From the NCBI GenBank assembly GCA_037039925.1, contig JAXRKP010000328.1:210001-274000 (forward strand): a DNA stretch of 64,000 nt, written 5' to 3'. This DNA comes from Doris montereyensis. Taxonomy: Eukaryota; Mollusca; Gastropoda; Nudibranchia; Dorididae. The position numbers and the translations under genes were made by a program. The notes beneath the pieces were generated by a model. It did no database searches. It saw only the letters and a list, made by a program, of their open reading frames with translations, and was not told where the DNA came from. Shown piece after piece: positions 1 through 11,628 of this stretch; the stretch's first letter is position 1, and every line of letters starts with the position of its first letter.

Positions 1-475
1 GTATCCTGGCATACGTCTTTCCTGGTATGCTAAGTAGTGATATCCCTCTATAGTTTGAGCATTCCCTATTTGATCTTTTCTTGTGTATTGGTACTACCGT
101 TCCCTATTTCCAGTCGTCTGGTACCTGTTTGGACTTTCATGCTTGTTGACATATTGCATGTAGATCTAGTAGTTTGTCTGCCTCTCTCCCTTGGTTTTTA
201 ATAATTTTTTGATACATGTGATCTGCTCCTGGGGCCTTTCCTAATTTCGCTTTTCTTATAGGCCTAACTGTTTGGATTTCTTTCAGTGAGATATCTACAT
301 CCTTAGCTGTCTCATCTGGATTATTTGTTACTCTTACTAATATTGATCTGTACTCCTTGCTTCATATGTTCTGGAGGGATTGTGTAATTGTTGAAAATAC
401 TTTCTCCACGTTTCCATGATTTCAGTCTTCTTAGATTATTTCTCCTTTGCTGTATCTGCATTTCGGCACACCTCG
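1..475 (-). mobile_element. RTE-like LINE fragment (copy E), RT region
   Basis: The reverse complement matches the linker and start of the reverse transcriptase region of the LINE copies at 27360-27790 and 49990-50400, including the stretch that encodes MECSNYRGIS in those copies. The fragment runs off the left edge of the window. Its frames are broken, so it is a dead copy. Confidence 0.8.
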
Positions 476-730
476 TTATCAAATAAACTGCTGTATCGGC
501 TCGATTACAAAATGAACTGCCGTTTGTGTGCCTTTATTACCAAATAAAATTAATATTAAGTATGATCGCAGTCCGTGCAGACGCATATAGCATTGTGTTT
601 GGGATGTGCAGCCCTCAGTAACAATAATAATAATATTTTCTGCGACTGATACTATAGAATAGTAATATTCCATGTCTGCCTTCTACTACCACTATGCTAC
701 ATGATTAGTGATTTGTTTTCAAGTTCACGT
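476..730. other. no recognised gene
   Basis: AT-rich sequence between a LINE fragment and a dispersed repeat, with a short AATAAT run near 619-635. I see no gene or known element. Confidence 0.5.
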
Positions 731-1290
731 GTAATAACCAGTATTACTAGACTTGAGCATTATCCGCATAATCTTGGTTTTAGGGTTTGAGCTATGAAGG
801 AAAGTGAAGTTTTTGTGATTTCAGTAAGGAAGTAAAGTTCCTCTAAGGACATTGCCGTTGCGACCCTTAGCTCCAGGGCTTATCCCAACTTCTCGTGAAC
901 ATGCTGTTACTGTTAGTCTGGTGCAGATCTTTGCTCTCAGGCTGGTGTTTGCACCTGTGTCAAGTGGGGGGAAGTGCATGTTTTGTATCTTCCCAAGGAA
1001 AGTCAACATTGGAACTAGTTTTGCTAGGATTCGAACCCAGACGTTGTGATCTTAAGTCTGACAGTCTAACCACTCAACCATCAACACCTCATTTCCCTGA
1101 TTTGTGCTTGCATCTAATAATATCTTAGATTTTGACAGGCATTCCCTGTATTGAAATAACATAGTCACCCTTGCTTTCATTGGAATCCATCGCCAACCCT
1201 TCTGGTGGCTCACAAATCACCTAAACTGTCCACTCTGGCCAACTCTGCCAAGCGCATTTTGTTGTCAGAAAGTATTTATTTTATTTCTTA
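731..1290. mobile_element. dispersed DNA element carrying a SINE (copy 1)
   Basis: The segment aligns, with gaps, to 39583-40255 (shared words include ACCAGTATTACTAGACTTGA and TCTGGCCAACT). The second copy lies inside a hAT-type element bounded by CAGG(A/G)TTGCCAA inverted ends. The shared segment contains a tRNA-Leu-like SINE on the minus strand. No clear terminal inverted repeat is seen for this copy, so it may be truncated. Confidence 0.6.
822..1092 (-). mobile_element. tRNA-Leu-derived SINE (copy 1)
   Basis: On the minus strand, 1090 to 1021 reads like a degenerate tRNA-Leu: an A-box-like GGTTGAGTGGTTAGAC, an anticodon-loop-like ACTTAAGA (UAA) and a B-box GGGTTCGAATCC. A body of about 190 bp follows, shared with the copy at 39682-39955. 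It is a SINE head, not a functional tRNA, because the acceptor stem is not paired. The exact ends are uncertain. Confidence 0.65.
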
Positions 1291-1308
1291 AAGGGGGAAG
1301 AATGTAAT

Positions 1309-1458
1309 AAAAAAGACATTAAAAGGAAAGAAATTTTAACTTCATGAAAGGATACAGAAAATGTCAGGGCAGTAGGGAATCATGGAGAAAGATCATTTTG
1401 GGTATCTAAACCCATATACCGGTAGGTAGAATGGGAATTGATGAAGAAAGAAATATTA
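1309..1458 (+). mobile_element. RTE-like LINE 3' end fragment (copy G)
   Basis: Matches the last ~150 bp of the LINE copies at 28920-29060 and 51520-51646, including GGTAGAATGGGAA and the tail AAGAAAGAAA. It is a 5'-truncated copy just upstream of the beta-catenin start exon. Confidence 0.75.
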
Positions 1459-1650
1459 ATTATTTGTTTGACTAGGTCAGCAGATAAATGGGTTTTCGGG
1501 TATCCAGATCTTACTTTTGATTGAAACAGGCTACATTCCAGAAAGATCTGTCATTCTCTTTTCAGACATGTCAGATTTAAAATTTGTCCATTGGTCATTG
1601 GAGCAATCTATTACTCAAATTACTCTTTTTTTCTTTGTTTCCCTCATCAG

Positions 1651-1719
1651 ATTGCTAACCAGACTGGTCTAAAATGAGCAGCTACCAGATGAACTCTAAT
1701 AGCGGACCCACCAGGGCTA
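1651..1719 (+). CDS. CTNNB1: beta-catenin exon 1 (5' UTR end plus start codon)
   Basis: The acceptor CCCTCATCAG ends at 1650. There are 23 nt of leader, then ATG at 1674 encoding [15 protein letters not shown], with one base left over before the GTAAGT donor. An AAAATG context supports the start. The presence of an acceptor means at least one upstream non-coding exon exists; I could not place it. Confidence 0.9.
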
Positions 1720-4700
1720 GTAAGTTTCATTCAGCCAAAAGATGTTTTACCTCCTTTGTCTTCCTGTACAGGTTGTTAATTGTGGAAACACAATATGAAG
1801 TTTCATAATTGTTATAAAATATCTATTATTGAGTTAAAAGGTATCGATTGTTTGCCTTAAATAGAGGACATAACTTGTAAATAAGGCCGCCAGACATCTT
1901 AAACTCAAGAATGCAGGATTAGAAATATTAATTTGTTTCATAACCCTCCAAGGGTTTCACTTCCTCTGTAATAGGCCTCCCATAAGCGTACGGTTTTCAC
2001 CAAAGGTCAACCTTGGTTGGCTTAACCAATGCCGGGATATTTGACATTTTTGCTCACACAGGACACAGTTCTGTCAGTATTTTTACATTATACATGTCTA
2101 TACTTTAGTCTTTACCAAGATGTTGACTCAATCTACATTTTTCTAGCTTAAGCCAATATGTCAATTTACAAAAGGTGTAAGATTGTATTTAGTATCAAAT
2201 CACACTGGAATTCAAGGTCCAGTCGGTTTGTGAACTCAGATTAGAAAAATATTAAGTTTGATGTGCCATTAGTTTTTAAATTCCAGTCCCCCTCCGTCAA
2301 CTGTTGAACCGATCACCGTCAACTGTTGAACCATTCAATCGATTGTACACTCAAACCATGTTATACTGCAAATTGTTGAGCCCACGGTAACTGCGTTATA
2401 ATGGAAATGTCATTAAGTAGTCTGCCAAATTGCACGCTACCAAAATGCATGATTCATCATAAGGTACATTTTTTTCATGTAACTAAATTTTACAACGCTA
2501 ATTACTCCCTCAAAGTGGAACAACATTGGTTTGTCTTCACCAAAACGCAACATGTTTTTTTTAAGTCTGTCTTGAATTTGTTGCATTTAAAGAGCCGATT
2601 CCTGTTAAGAATAAACTTAATAACCACTTCTTGCCTCGTGTGTGTGTGTGTGTGACATCTAGTTTTTAACCAACTAGTCTTGGCTGTCTCTGCTCTGTTC
2701 ACCCTTACCTTTCCCTTCCTCCATCACGCGATGGGTCTGCCAGACAGACAGTCTGATCATCTCTTTCTTTTTCATCAGGGTGAGAAAGGTCTTGTGTCAC
2801 TTTTACTCACGGAGATCGAAATCTGTATTATATGCATGCCAACAACAAATGAAATATTGTTGTAGAAAGTCTTCACCATCTCTACCCCTTGTTGTAGTCT
2901 CCAATGAGAGAAGAATGTAGCAAATCTACGAAAAGGCTTATTGAGTCTAGTCCTCAAACTAAGGAATAGCAAACAAAACCCCAAACAATAAAAACAAAAA
3001 AGAGAGAGTTTACATTTATTTCTAAACAAGAATGGCAATGTATCACAATGTATCATGGCCTTTGATCCTGTCACCTTCTCTAAAATGCACCATTTTTTTT
3101 GTCACCTATGGATCATGCATTTTGACAGACTACCGTATACAGGGTTGCCAACCATTACGATTAAATCGTAATTATTATGATTTTGATGATCCTATTATGT
3201 CATGATTGTAATCCTGATTATTACAATATTCCGTCTGCTTTTTTTTTGTAAGTTGAACAATCAACAAAAATAGACCCATACAACGCACACCCTTTCTCTC
3301 TCTCTCACATGTGCGTGCGCACGCAATAAAAGATGCAACAAGAACAAGACACTTTTTGCTTTGCATTAAACTATTTGTAGCGAAAAACCCCATGGTAAAA
3401 CTGTTGTTACCATATAATATTAGGACAATGCACTGTAAGTAGGCCTACAATACTACAAGCATAAGTACTTGTTGTACAGTAATATTATTACTAATTAGGA
3501 TGTGAAATTGAGTATAGTAGGTTGACCTTGTAAAAAGACAACACTTTCCCCTCTTGACTCAAGTCTAACTGATATTCACAATCTTTCTTTTAGTTAAGGT
3601 CCCTTGAACGACTTAACCGGCATTCACTGTATTGAACTGAATTGTGGTTTATCGTGGCAAACCAAATCCAGATCTAAAATAGTATTTCAAAGTGTTTGGA
3701 GATCTAAATTGTAGATCTAGACTGGAAATCTAGTGTTAGAAAAGGATTGTGATTGACAAAACAACATTCAATTCTCGATCTTTTATCAGATTACTGAGTG
3801 TTTTGAGAACTAGCGATCTAGCTGAAGTATATTTAAAACTATTGCTGACTATTCACAAGGCCTGACAAGGATTTACACTAGGTCGTAATTGATTTGCCAA
3901 TAATGGAACCTCTACGCAAAAAACGGATATATATATTTATCAGTCATATTACTATTGTTTGTTGTTTGTTGTGCTTCATTACTATTCCTCTATCTCAGCG
4001 TTTGCCAGCCCTGCTGTACAATGAAAACAAACCTTTTCAGTATTACAATGAGGAAATAACCAATATTTGACTTTTCCAGTAGAAGAAATACGATCGCTTG
4101 TAAGACAATGTATGTGAAATGGCTATTGAAGCTGCAGTATTGTGTAGTAATAGTGGTTTTGGATATAACTCGAAATGGATTAGCTTAGGTACTGTCATTG
4201 ATCATGCTATCTATATGCCTCACCCTGTAATGTTGTTGGAGTGTATTTTTGGAGGAGAATAGGACATTTTGAGTTGTTTTCATTCTAATATCTAACTGAC
4301 GACGTATGCCCCACATCATCAGGGATGTAAATCTTTCAGATTTTCTCTGATTTCAGATTATGGGGTTTTCTAGTTTTGACATATTTTTCTCTTAAGTTTC
4401 CTTTTCTTCCCTTTTACTAAACTACTTCTATGTTCGCTGTTATGAATAGGTGAGACTTACGCATTTGTTGTGAAAATAGCCTTTCACGCAAAGGATTTTG
4501 GGATAGATGTAGACAATGTTGAGATGCACTTACTTACCTCTCTGCAGTCGTATGGTTCAGTTGTGAATGTGCCCTGCTGTCGACGATTTTTCATTCTTTC
4601 ATTCCAGGAAAATCGAAGCTACGTCATTTTAAATTTCCTAATGTATTATTTGCGATTGATGTTATAATCATATTTGTGGGTTATTGTGATTTAATAGTCT

Positions 4701-7700
4701 GATCTAGAGCTAGAAGACAAGATTAAATTTGATCTTCCCGAGTGAAGTGGCCTAGATTCTTTATCTGGAAGATCTAGATTGTTATTATGATGATGGCTCT
4801 ACAGCCCTAGATCGAAGCAGTTGCTTTCCCTAGGCCATAGCTTGGTTAGTATATCAGCGTATAAATAGATCTAGCTTGTTAACAGATATAATTATTTCTT
4901 GCTCGTCGTTCCAGAGAATTTGAGATCTATATTCTAGTCGGATAGAGGGATCTTGAAAATAAGCATGCACGCTGTTGATCTAGATACGATTCTTCTAGTC
5001 TATATTTAGATTCTAGACAGACAGGCTATTTTATGATAGATCTGGATTCAATTTAGTAAGATATATATAAGATATATCTAAATCTAAGTCTAATTGCTAT
5101 CTAGAGGCCTAGAAAATAGTCTAGATTTAGATTATTAGGTCAGGAATTTGTCGCACTCATTTTCTTCAATAACTTTAGTAGAGCTAGAGAGATTTCTAGA
5201 TCTACTTGGTAGCCTAGTTCATAGAATTAGAATTGGTTTAGAATTTTGCCATTACTGTACAAGCTTAAACTTCAAAACAAATTTAATTCTAGATCTCGGT
5301 TAAAGGTAAGCTAGCTAGAGAATGTAGATCTAGACAATTTAACAAATTGGGGATGACCTGTCAAAAGCTTAGTTTTAATGATTGGGATTTACCAGTAGAT
5401 GTGATTGATCTAGATCTAATTTCTATGTCTAAGAACAAATTCTGACTGTCAACTTAAGATTGTAATGATGAATTCCTTTCTAGTTCTACCAGGAAGGTTG
5501 AGAAAGATGGCATTGCATGGTGCTGTTATTGTAAGTGTGAGATTAAATATGGTACAGGAGGTGTTCGGTGTCTGAAAGTTTCACATTTGAGAGACTTTCG
5601 GTTGTTTTTTTCATTTGCCATTTACATCCCTACATACTGTGTCAGAATATTGGCTTGATTTTAAACATTTCAGATGTCTTAGCGTCTGATTCTTTGGTTT
5701 TCTACTGATTTGCATTTTTGCGATATTTCTTTCAAATCTTACCCATTGTTTCTTGAAATGTTACAGGTCCTGGTGGGGAAACCAGCTACATGGATCTGAG
5801 CAACATGCCTGTTGACAACAAGCAGCAACAAACCATGATGTGGCAGCAAAACCAGTACATGACGGACTCTGGAATTCACTCTGGACAAACCACTCAGGTA
5901 GATGTCACTTTTGAATTAGGGTGGCGACAATGGTATACGTAATACGTCTCCATTTTAAATCTGAAGAACATTGTTACCCATGATTCATTTTGTTTCTGTG
6001 TGTGTCAAGAAATCTTTTTGAAACATATATATGATAATAATCGAGCAATGCAAACCACTGAAGATACCGATAATAACATATCATTCACTGGTTCTTTCCT
6101 CAGGCTCCATCTATCAGCAGCAAAAGCCACGGCGATGAATTGGACGATGGAGAAATGGACCCTTCCAAGATGATGTTCGACTGGGGACTAGGAGATTCTT
6201 ATAACCAGGAACAAGTTGATGGTAGATGATTTTACAAGCTTATTTAAGCTTAATATCCTTAAAACTGTCCATTTCTTATTTCTAGATCATCCTTGAACAC
6301 GATCGAGTAGGCATTTCTATTTCTATTTTTGACCCTCTCAAAACTTTATTGCGAAGCAAACTTTCATTGATGATAATAAGTCACTTGTATAGCGCAATTA
6401 ATCCATTGGCATTTTTGCATTCTATATCATTCTATAAAGGGTGTTGTATCGTTCATAGGTTTCCTTTGTCCCTGTATCCCTGTTCATTTACTTATATCAG
6501 TCATCCTTCTTATTTCTTGCACTAAGATTATTCGATGTGTCGTACAAAGTTCTTTTAAATTACCAATAGGTGGTCAGTATAAATAATGTTTTATGATTAC
6601 ATCGTCATTGAAAATTAATTGTGATGTTAAAGAGTGCAATGCTGAATGTAACATTCAATTGTCTTTTTTTTTTTGTGGTCGATCTAGATATAAACCAACA
6701 GTTGAACCAGACACGTTCACAGCGTGTTCGTGCAGCTATGTTTCCGGAGACAATGCCTGAAGGCGTCTCGATCCCATCTACCCAAATTGAACCTGATCAG
6801 CCCACGGCAGTACAAAGATTGAGTGAACCATCACAAATGCTAAAACATGCTGTGGTCAATCTGATTAATTACCAGGTATGTACAACATTGGTTTTTGTAG
6901 TTTATATGTTGTATCATTCTGAAAAACTTGTTTTATTTCGTTTACATATCATTCATGACATTTTTTGCACTGGAGCTAAGTTGAGATATCCACTAAAGAA
7001 GTAGATCATTCGTCTTTCTGATTCCTCTTATTACTCTGAGATCACTGTGGGATGATAACTTATGTAAATTTTCCTACAAGACGCTTTCTCTGATTTGTCA
7101 TATACATTTTTATTAGTCTCCCTCTGCTGAGGCAAACCTTGATCTTTAGAATTATTTTGTCCATCCCTAGGATGATGCTGATTTGGCAACCAGGGCTATC
7201 CCAGAATTGATTAGGCTCCTGAATGACGAAGACCAGGTTGTGGTATACCAGGCCGCCATGATGGTTCATCAGCTGTCTAAGAAAGAAGCTAGTCGTCATG
7301 CAATTATGAACTCACCCCAGATGATCACTGCTCTTATTCGCGCCATGGCAAACACAGATGACATTGAGACAACTCGCTGTGCAGCAGGCACTCTTCACAA
7401 CCTCTCACACCACAGACAGGGACTCTTGGCCATTTTCAAGTCTGGAGGAATCCCAGCTTTAGTCAAACTTTTGAGGTCTGTTTCAATGTGTGTGATTTTG
7501 CTTTGATGTCAATTATTGTTTTTATTTACACTCTCTGAAGGTGGGGGGGTGGGTTCTGGGAATGCCGTTTTGCCGTCATGATGATACCATAAAAGAAGCT
7601 TAGTATTGTTTCTTTGAATTTCTACGAATTTTTAGAAACGATACAGGCCTATCTTTCAACACAGCTATTATACAATAAAAGCCAGAAATGTTATCTAAAG

Positions 7701-10700
7701 TAGGCAAGTTGGTACTCATTTTGATTGTCACAATAAACGCTATCGAAAAACAAACTTACTTGAGGATCTATTATGAGTATTGTCTTAGAGCGGCCAGAAA
7801 ATACGGAACATATTCCGTGCACCTATTATCAAAAGGTACCGTCTCATAATGAGTAAAAAGTTGCTGGTGCACTTGAAACAGTGTCAATAAGAAGTAGTTG
7901 AGAGCCTCTCAAGGTTTTATGATGTTTCAAAGTATTATCATACTCTTTTCTTAGGTTTATGAGCGAAAAATGTATTCGAATAAGAGAAAATATGGTTTTC
8001 TCAAAATGTCCTTTTTGTTCATTATTTCCGTTCTACTTTTTTATTTTCTCAAAATATCTTCATGAAATTTGGTATGGATGATGAGTGGGGGAAATAAAGA
8101 AACGATCAGATGCTTTTTTTGCTATGTATTATCGTTTTGAAAAATTGAATTTTTTGTACGATATTTTTGGTTCTCATATGCTATTTTCAAAATTTTATAA
8201 AATCAAAACTTGCTAATGAAACAAAAATCCGGTCATGCATGCTTTGCTGTTTGGCGATTCTTTCATGTTGAAACTAAACGATTCCGATACCTTCTTTAAA
8301 ATTATAAGGTTTGCCTGGGAAATTAGTATCAGATTTCGATACTTTCTTTAGTTTTAGCGCCTATACAATACCATGAAGTGCTTATCTACGGCCCAGCCTC
8401 CTTTCTTCAATTTAACTTTTACTCTGGAGAGATTAAGAATGCCGTGTGTGTTAAAAAGCTGATTGCGCACATTGTATGGTTCGTGTCAAAGGGAGAGAGG
8501 CAGGGGGGCAGTGTGTATATTTTACGTCCGATCGTGCACGTGTGTGTGTGTGTAAGAAGGCTAGCCAGAATGTTTGTGTATGTTTAATGCGACTAATCGC
8601 GCATGTGTGTATTAGTATTAGAGAGAGAGTATATATGGAGAGTGAGTGAGCATTTTATGAAGTGAAAGGCACTTGCAAGGAAGAATAGAGGTTGGATGAT
8701 AATTGACAGGTATGTCATGCGTGTATGTCTGACTGGATAGCAGAAGGGGTATGTGTGAAGAAAGTGAACATGAAAATATGATAGGATTGATTAGCAAGAT
8801 AAGTGACCACTGATGAGAAAGTGAGGAAAAGTGAGAGTGTCTTCCACTTCCAGTATGTAAACAATGAGTGGGGAGGATGCAACGGTAATGCTGATTTGGT
8901 ACTAGAATTCAGGTTTAATTGGCACGGGGGGGTGCTGTTGTAATGGATATTTTACTTGGGGGAAAGGCGGAACCAGCTTCAATAATGACATTATTATGAA
9001 GTTAGAGATTAGGTGAACGGCTGCCGCTATACCTGAAATCGTTCATGTGTCCTCATTTTTTTACCTCTATGTCCTGGTTTATAGAAATTTAGAGTGGTGG
9101 GTTTTTGTCCAGAAATGTGTGGGAATCTTGCAGTGTACGGCATTCAGAAACATTTCCTTTCTTTTGGTTTTAGCTCCCCACTGGAATCTGTCCTTTTCTA
9201 CGCCATTACAACATTGCACAATCTTTTGCTGCATCAAGAGGGATCCAAGATGGCTGTTCGACTTGCAGGAGGCTTGCAGAAAATGGTAGCCCTGCTGCAG
9301 CGAAACAACAATGTCAAATTTCTGGCTATCACCACAGATTGTCTCCAAATTTTGGCTTACGGAAATCAAGAGAGTAAGTAAGTCCCTTGAACTTTTATAT
9401 GTTTGAAGATCAGAGGTAAATAAGAAGTTTTTTATTCACAGGCTGTGTTGTCATCTTTCTAGTTTGTAAATGTTTTCCATATTGTGCTATGTTATTCTCT
9501 ACAAAATTTGTGTTGTCATAAAGTGGGAGGAGGATACTGATTTGAAGAAGAAAATCTGATAAGATGTAAAATTTCACTGGCAGTTGAATGATTTATTGAA
9601 CAGTTTTACATTATAAGTGACAATTCTCATTTATTTTCTATTTCTCCCTCTTATCTGCTCATCATCCTCTTTGTAAGGCTTTTATTACTGTTATATTTTA
9701 CTTTCTCAGCTAATCATTCTGGCCAGCGGTGGTCCAGGAGAGCTGGTGCGCATTATGAAGTCATACACATATGAGAAACTGCTTTGGACTACATCTCGTG
9801 TCTTGAAGGTTTTGTCTGTCTGTTCAAGCAATAAGCCAGCTATAGTAGAAGCAGGTAAGAACATACTCATTTTCACCCTGAGATCACAGCAATGGTGGAC
9901 TGGGTAAATTTCAAAGAAAACGAACAAACAAACAACACTCATTTTCTGATGATATGGTTCTTGTCTGTTTGGGTGTTCAGTTTTTGTCATGCATTGGATG
10001 TATTGGTGTTTGTTAAATGTGTAACTTAAATTATTGGTCTCTTCTCTTTTTTTTAAGCATTATTGTTTTTCAAGCAAAATTATGACATTGTTTTTATTTG
10101 TAACTGTTATCTACATTTGGAAGTAATGATAATGAAAAAGTATGTGTAAAATATATACATAAAATATTTTCTTGTTATATCATAGATAACTTGAAAGTGG
10201 TTTGTTTCTTTTTCCTTTAAGGGGTATGCAAGCCTTGTCTGTTCATCTGGGTCACCAAAGCCAACGCTTGGTGCAAAACTGTTTGTGGTCTCTGCGCAAC
10301 TTGTCTGATGCTGCTACTAAAATGGTGAGTCTTACTGATATTCACTTTGTTCAGTGTTGCCAATGTTTCTAGGGACTCAATTTAGCGACAAAAACATCCT
10401 TGAATTAAAGAGTTAAATTTTCTTGGGTTCCTGGTAGGATCTCTGACTTTTAGTAATGAATTCAAATTAATTGATGGAACTGGAAATGACATCTTGTCCC
10501 TCTTTTTATCTTTTACTATTTCCTCATTTTTCATATACGACAATTGTCTTTCTTCGTTTGGGTGCAGTAGGGGTTTAGATTTTAATTTTAAGAGAAAAGT
10601 ATTTACGGTTCATTTATTTTCAAATATATTTAAGTATGTAGGATTTATCGTTTCAGGATCAATTGGATGGCCTTCTACATATGCTTGTACAACTTTTGGC

Positions 10701-11564
10701 CAGCAATGACATCAACATGGTCACTTGTGCTGCAGGTATCCTGTCCAATTTGACTTGCAATAACCAACGGAACAAAGTTATGGTGTGCCAGGTGGGAGGC
10801 ATTGAGGCTCTCATCAGGACCATCATGCATGCTGGAGATAGAGAGGATATTACAGAACCTGCTGTAAGTTGAATCCATTTTACGGGATTTGATGAGACCA
10901 AACAAGTCATTTTTCCATACTTTTGCTTTTTAATATTATATGACAAAAACCTCTGGTTGGTAATGATGACACAGAATATTGTTGTGTTTGATTGAGACAG
11001 GTTTGTGCTTGTTTGATAAAATGATTAGGTTGTCATGCCCACAGACTGGTTTAGACCTAATAATTTCCATTTGGTTTTCACACGCATCTTACTTGTCCAG
11101 ACAGCTGTCTTATAGATATGGTCATTAGTTTTGGGGGGGTGTCTTCTTCCTTCAGTATGTTCTTTTATCCTCTTGGAATATTAATAGATTTACATTCTTG
11201 GACATCATTATGTTCTTGTTTCTCTGTCCATCTCTGCATTACGGCATGCTCACTGGTTGTTTCTCAATGTTAAAAATTGACAATGAGGTGTCTTCTCTGT
11301 TTTCCATTTTTCTGGGATATCTTATGTTTAATACATGAATTTACTTCAGGTGTGTGCTCTGCGCCATTTGACTTCCCGCCATACAGACGCAGAAATGGCT
11401 CAGAATGCTGTGCGAGTGCACTATGGTCTGCCAGTCCTCGTCAAACTTCTTCATCCCCCAAGCCGCTGGCCTCTTATCAAGGCTGTTGTTGGTTTGATCA
11501 GGTATGTCATAGAATGTTCTCAGCCGTCCCCCACCCCCTCTCTCTCTGTCTTTCTCTCTGTCTC

Positions 11565-11628
<64 letters not shown>

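Noticed and set aside
1021..1090. tRNA-Leu gene on the minus strand
   Set aside because: A and B boxes and an anticodon-like loop are seen, but the acceptor stem does not pair and the sequence is followed by a repeat body also found at 39682-39955. It is a SINE head.
9079..9369. Minus-strand frames overlapping beta-catenin exons 6 and 9
   Set aside because: Shadows of highly conserved + strand coding sequence; no family match.
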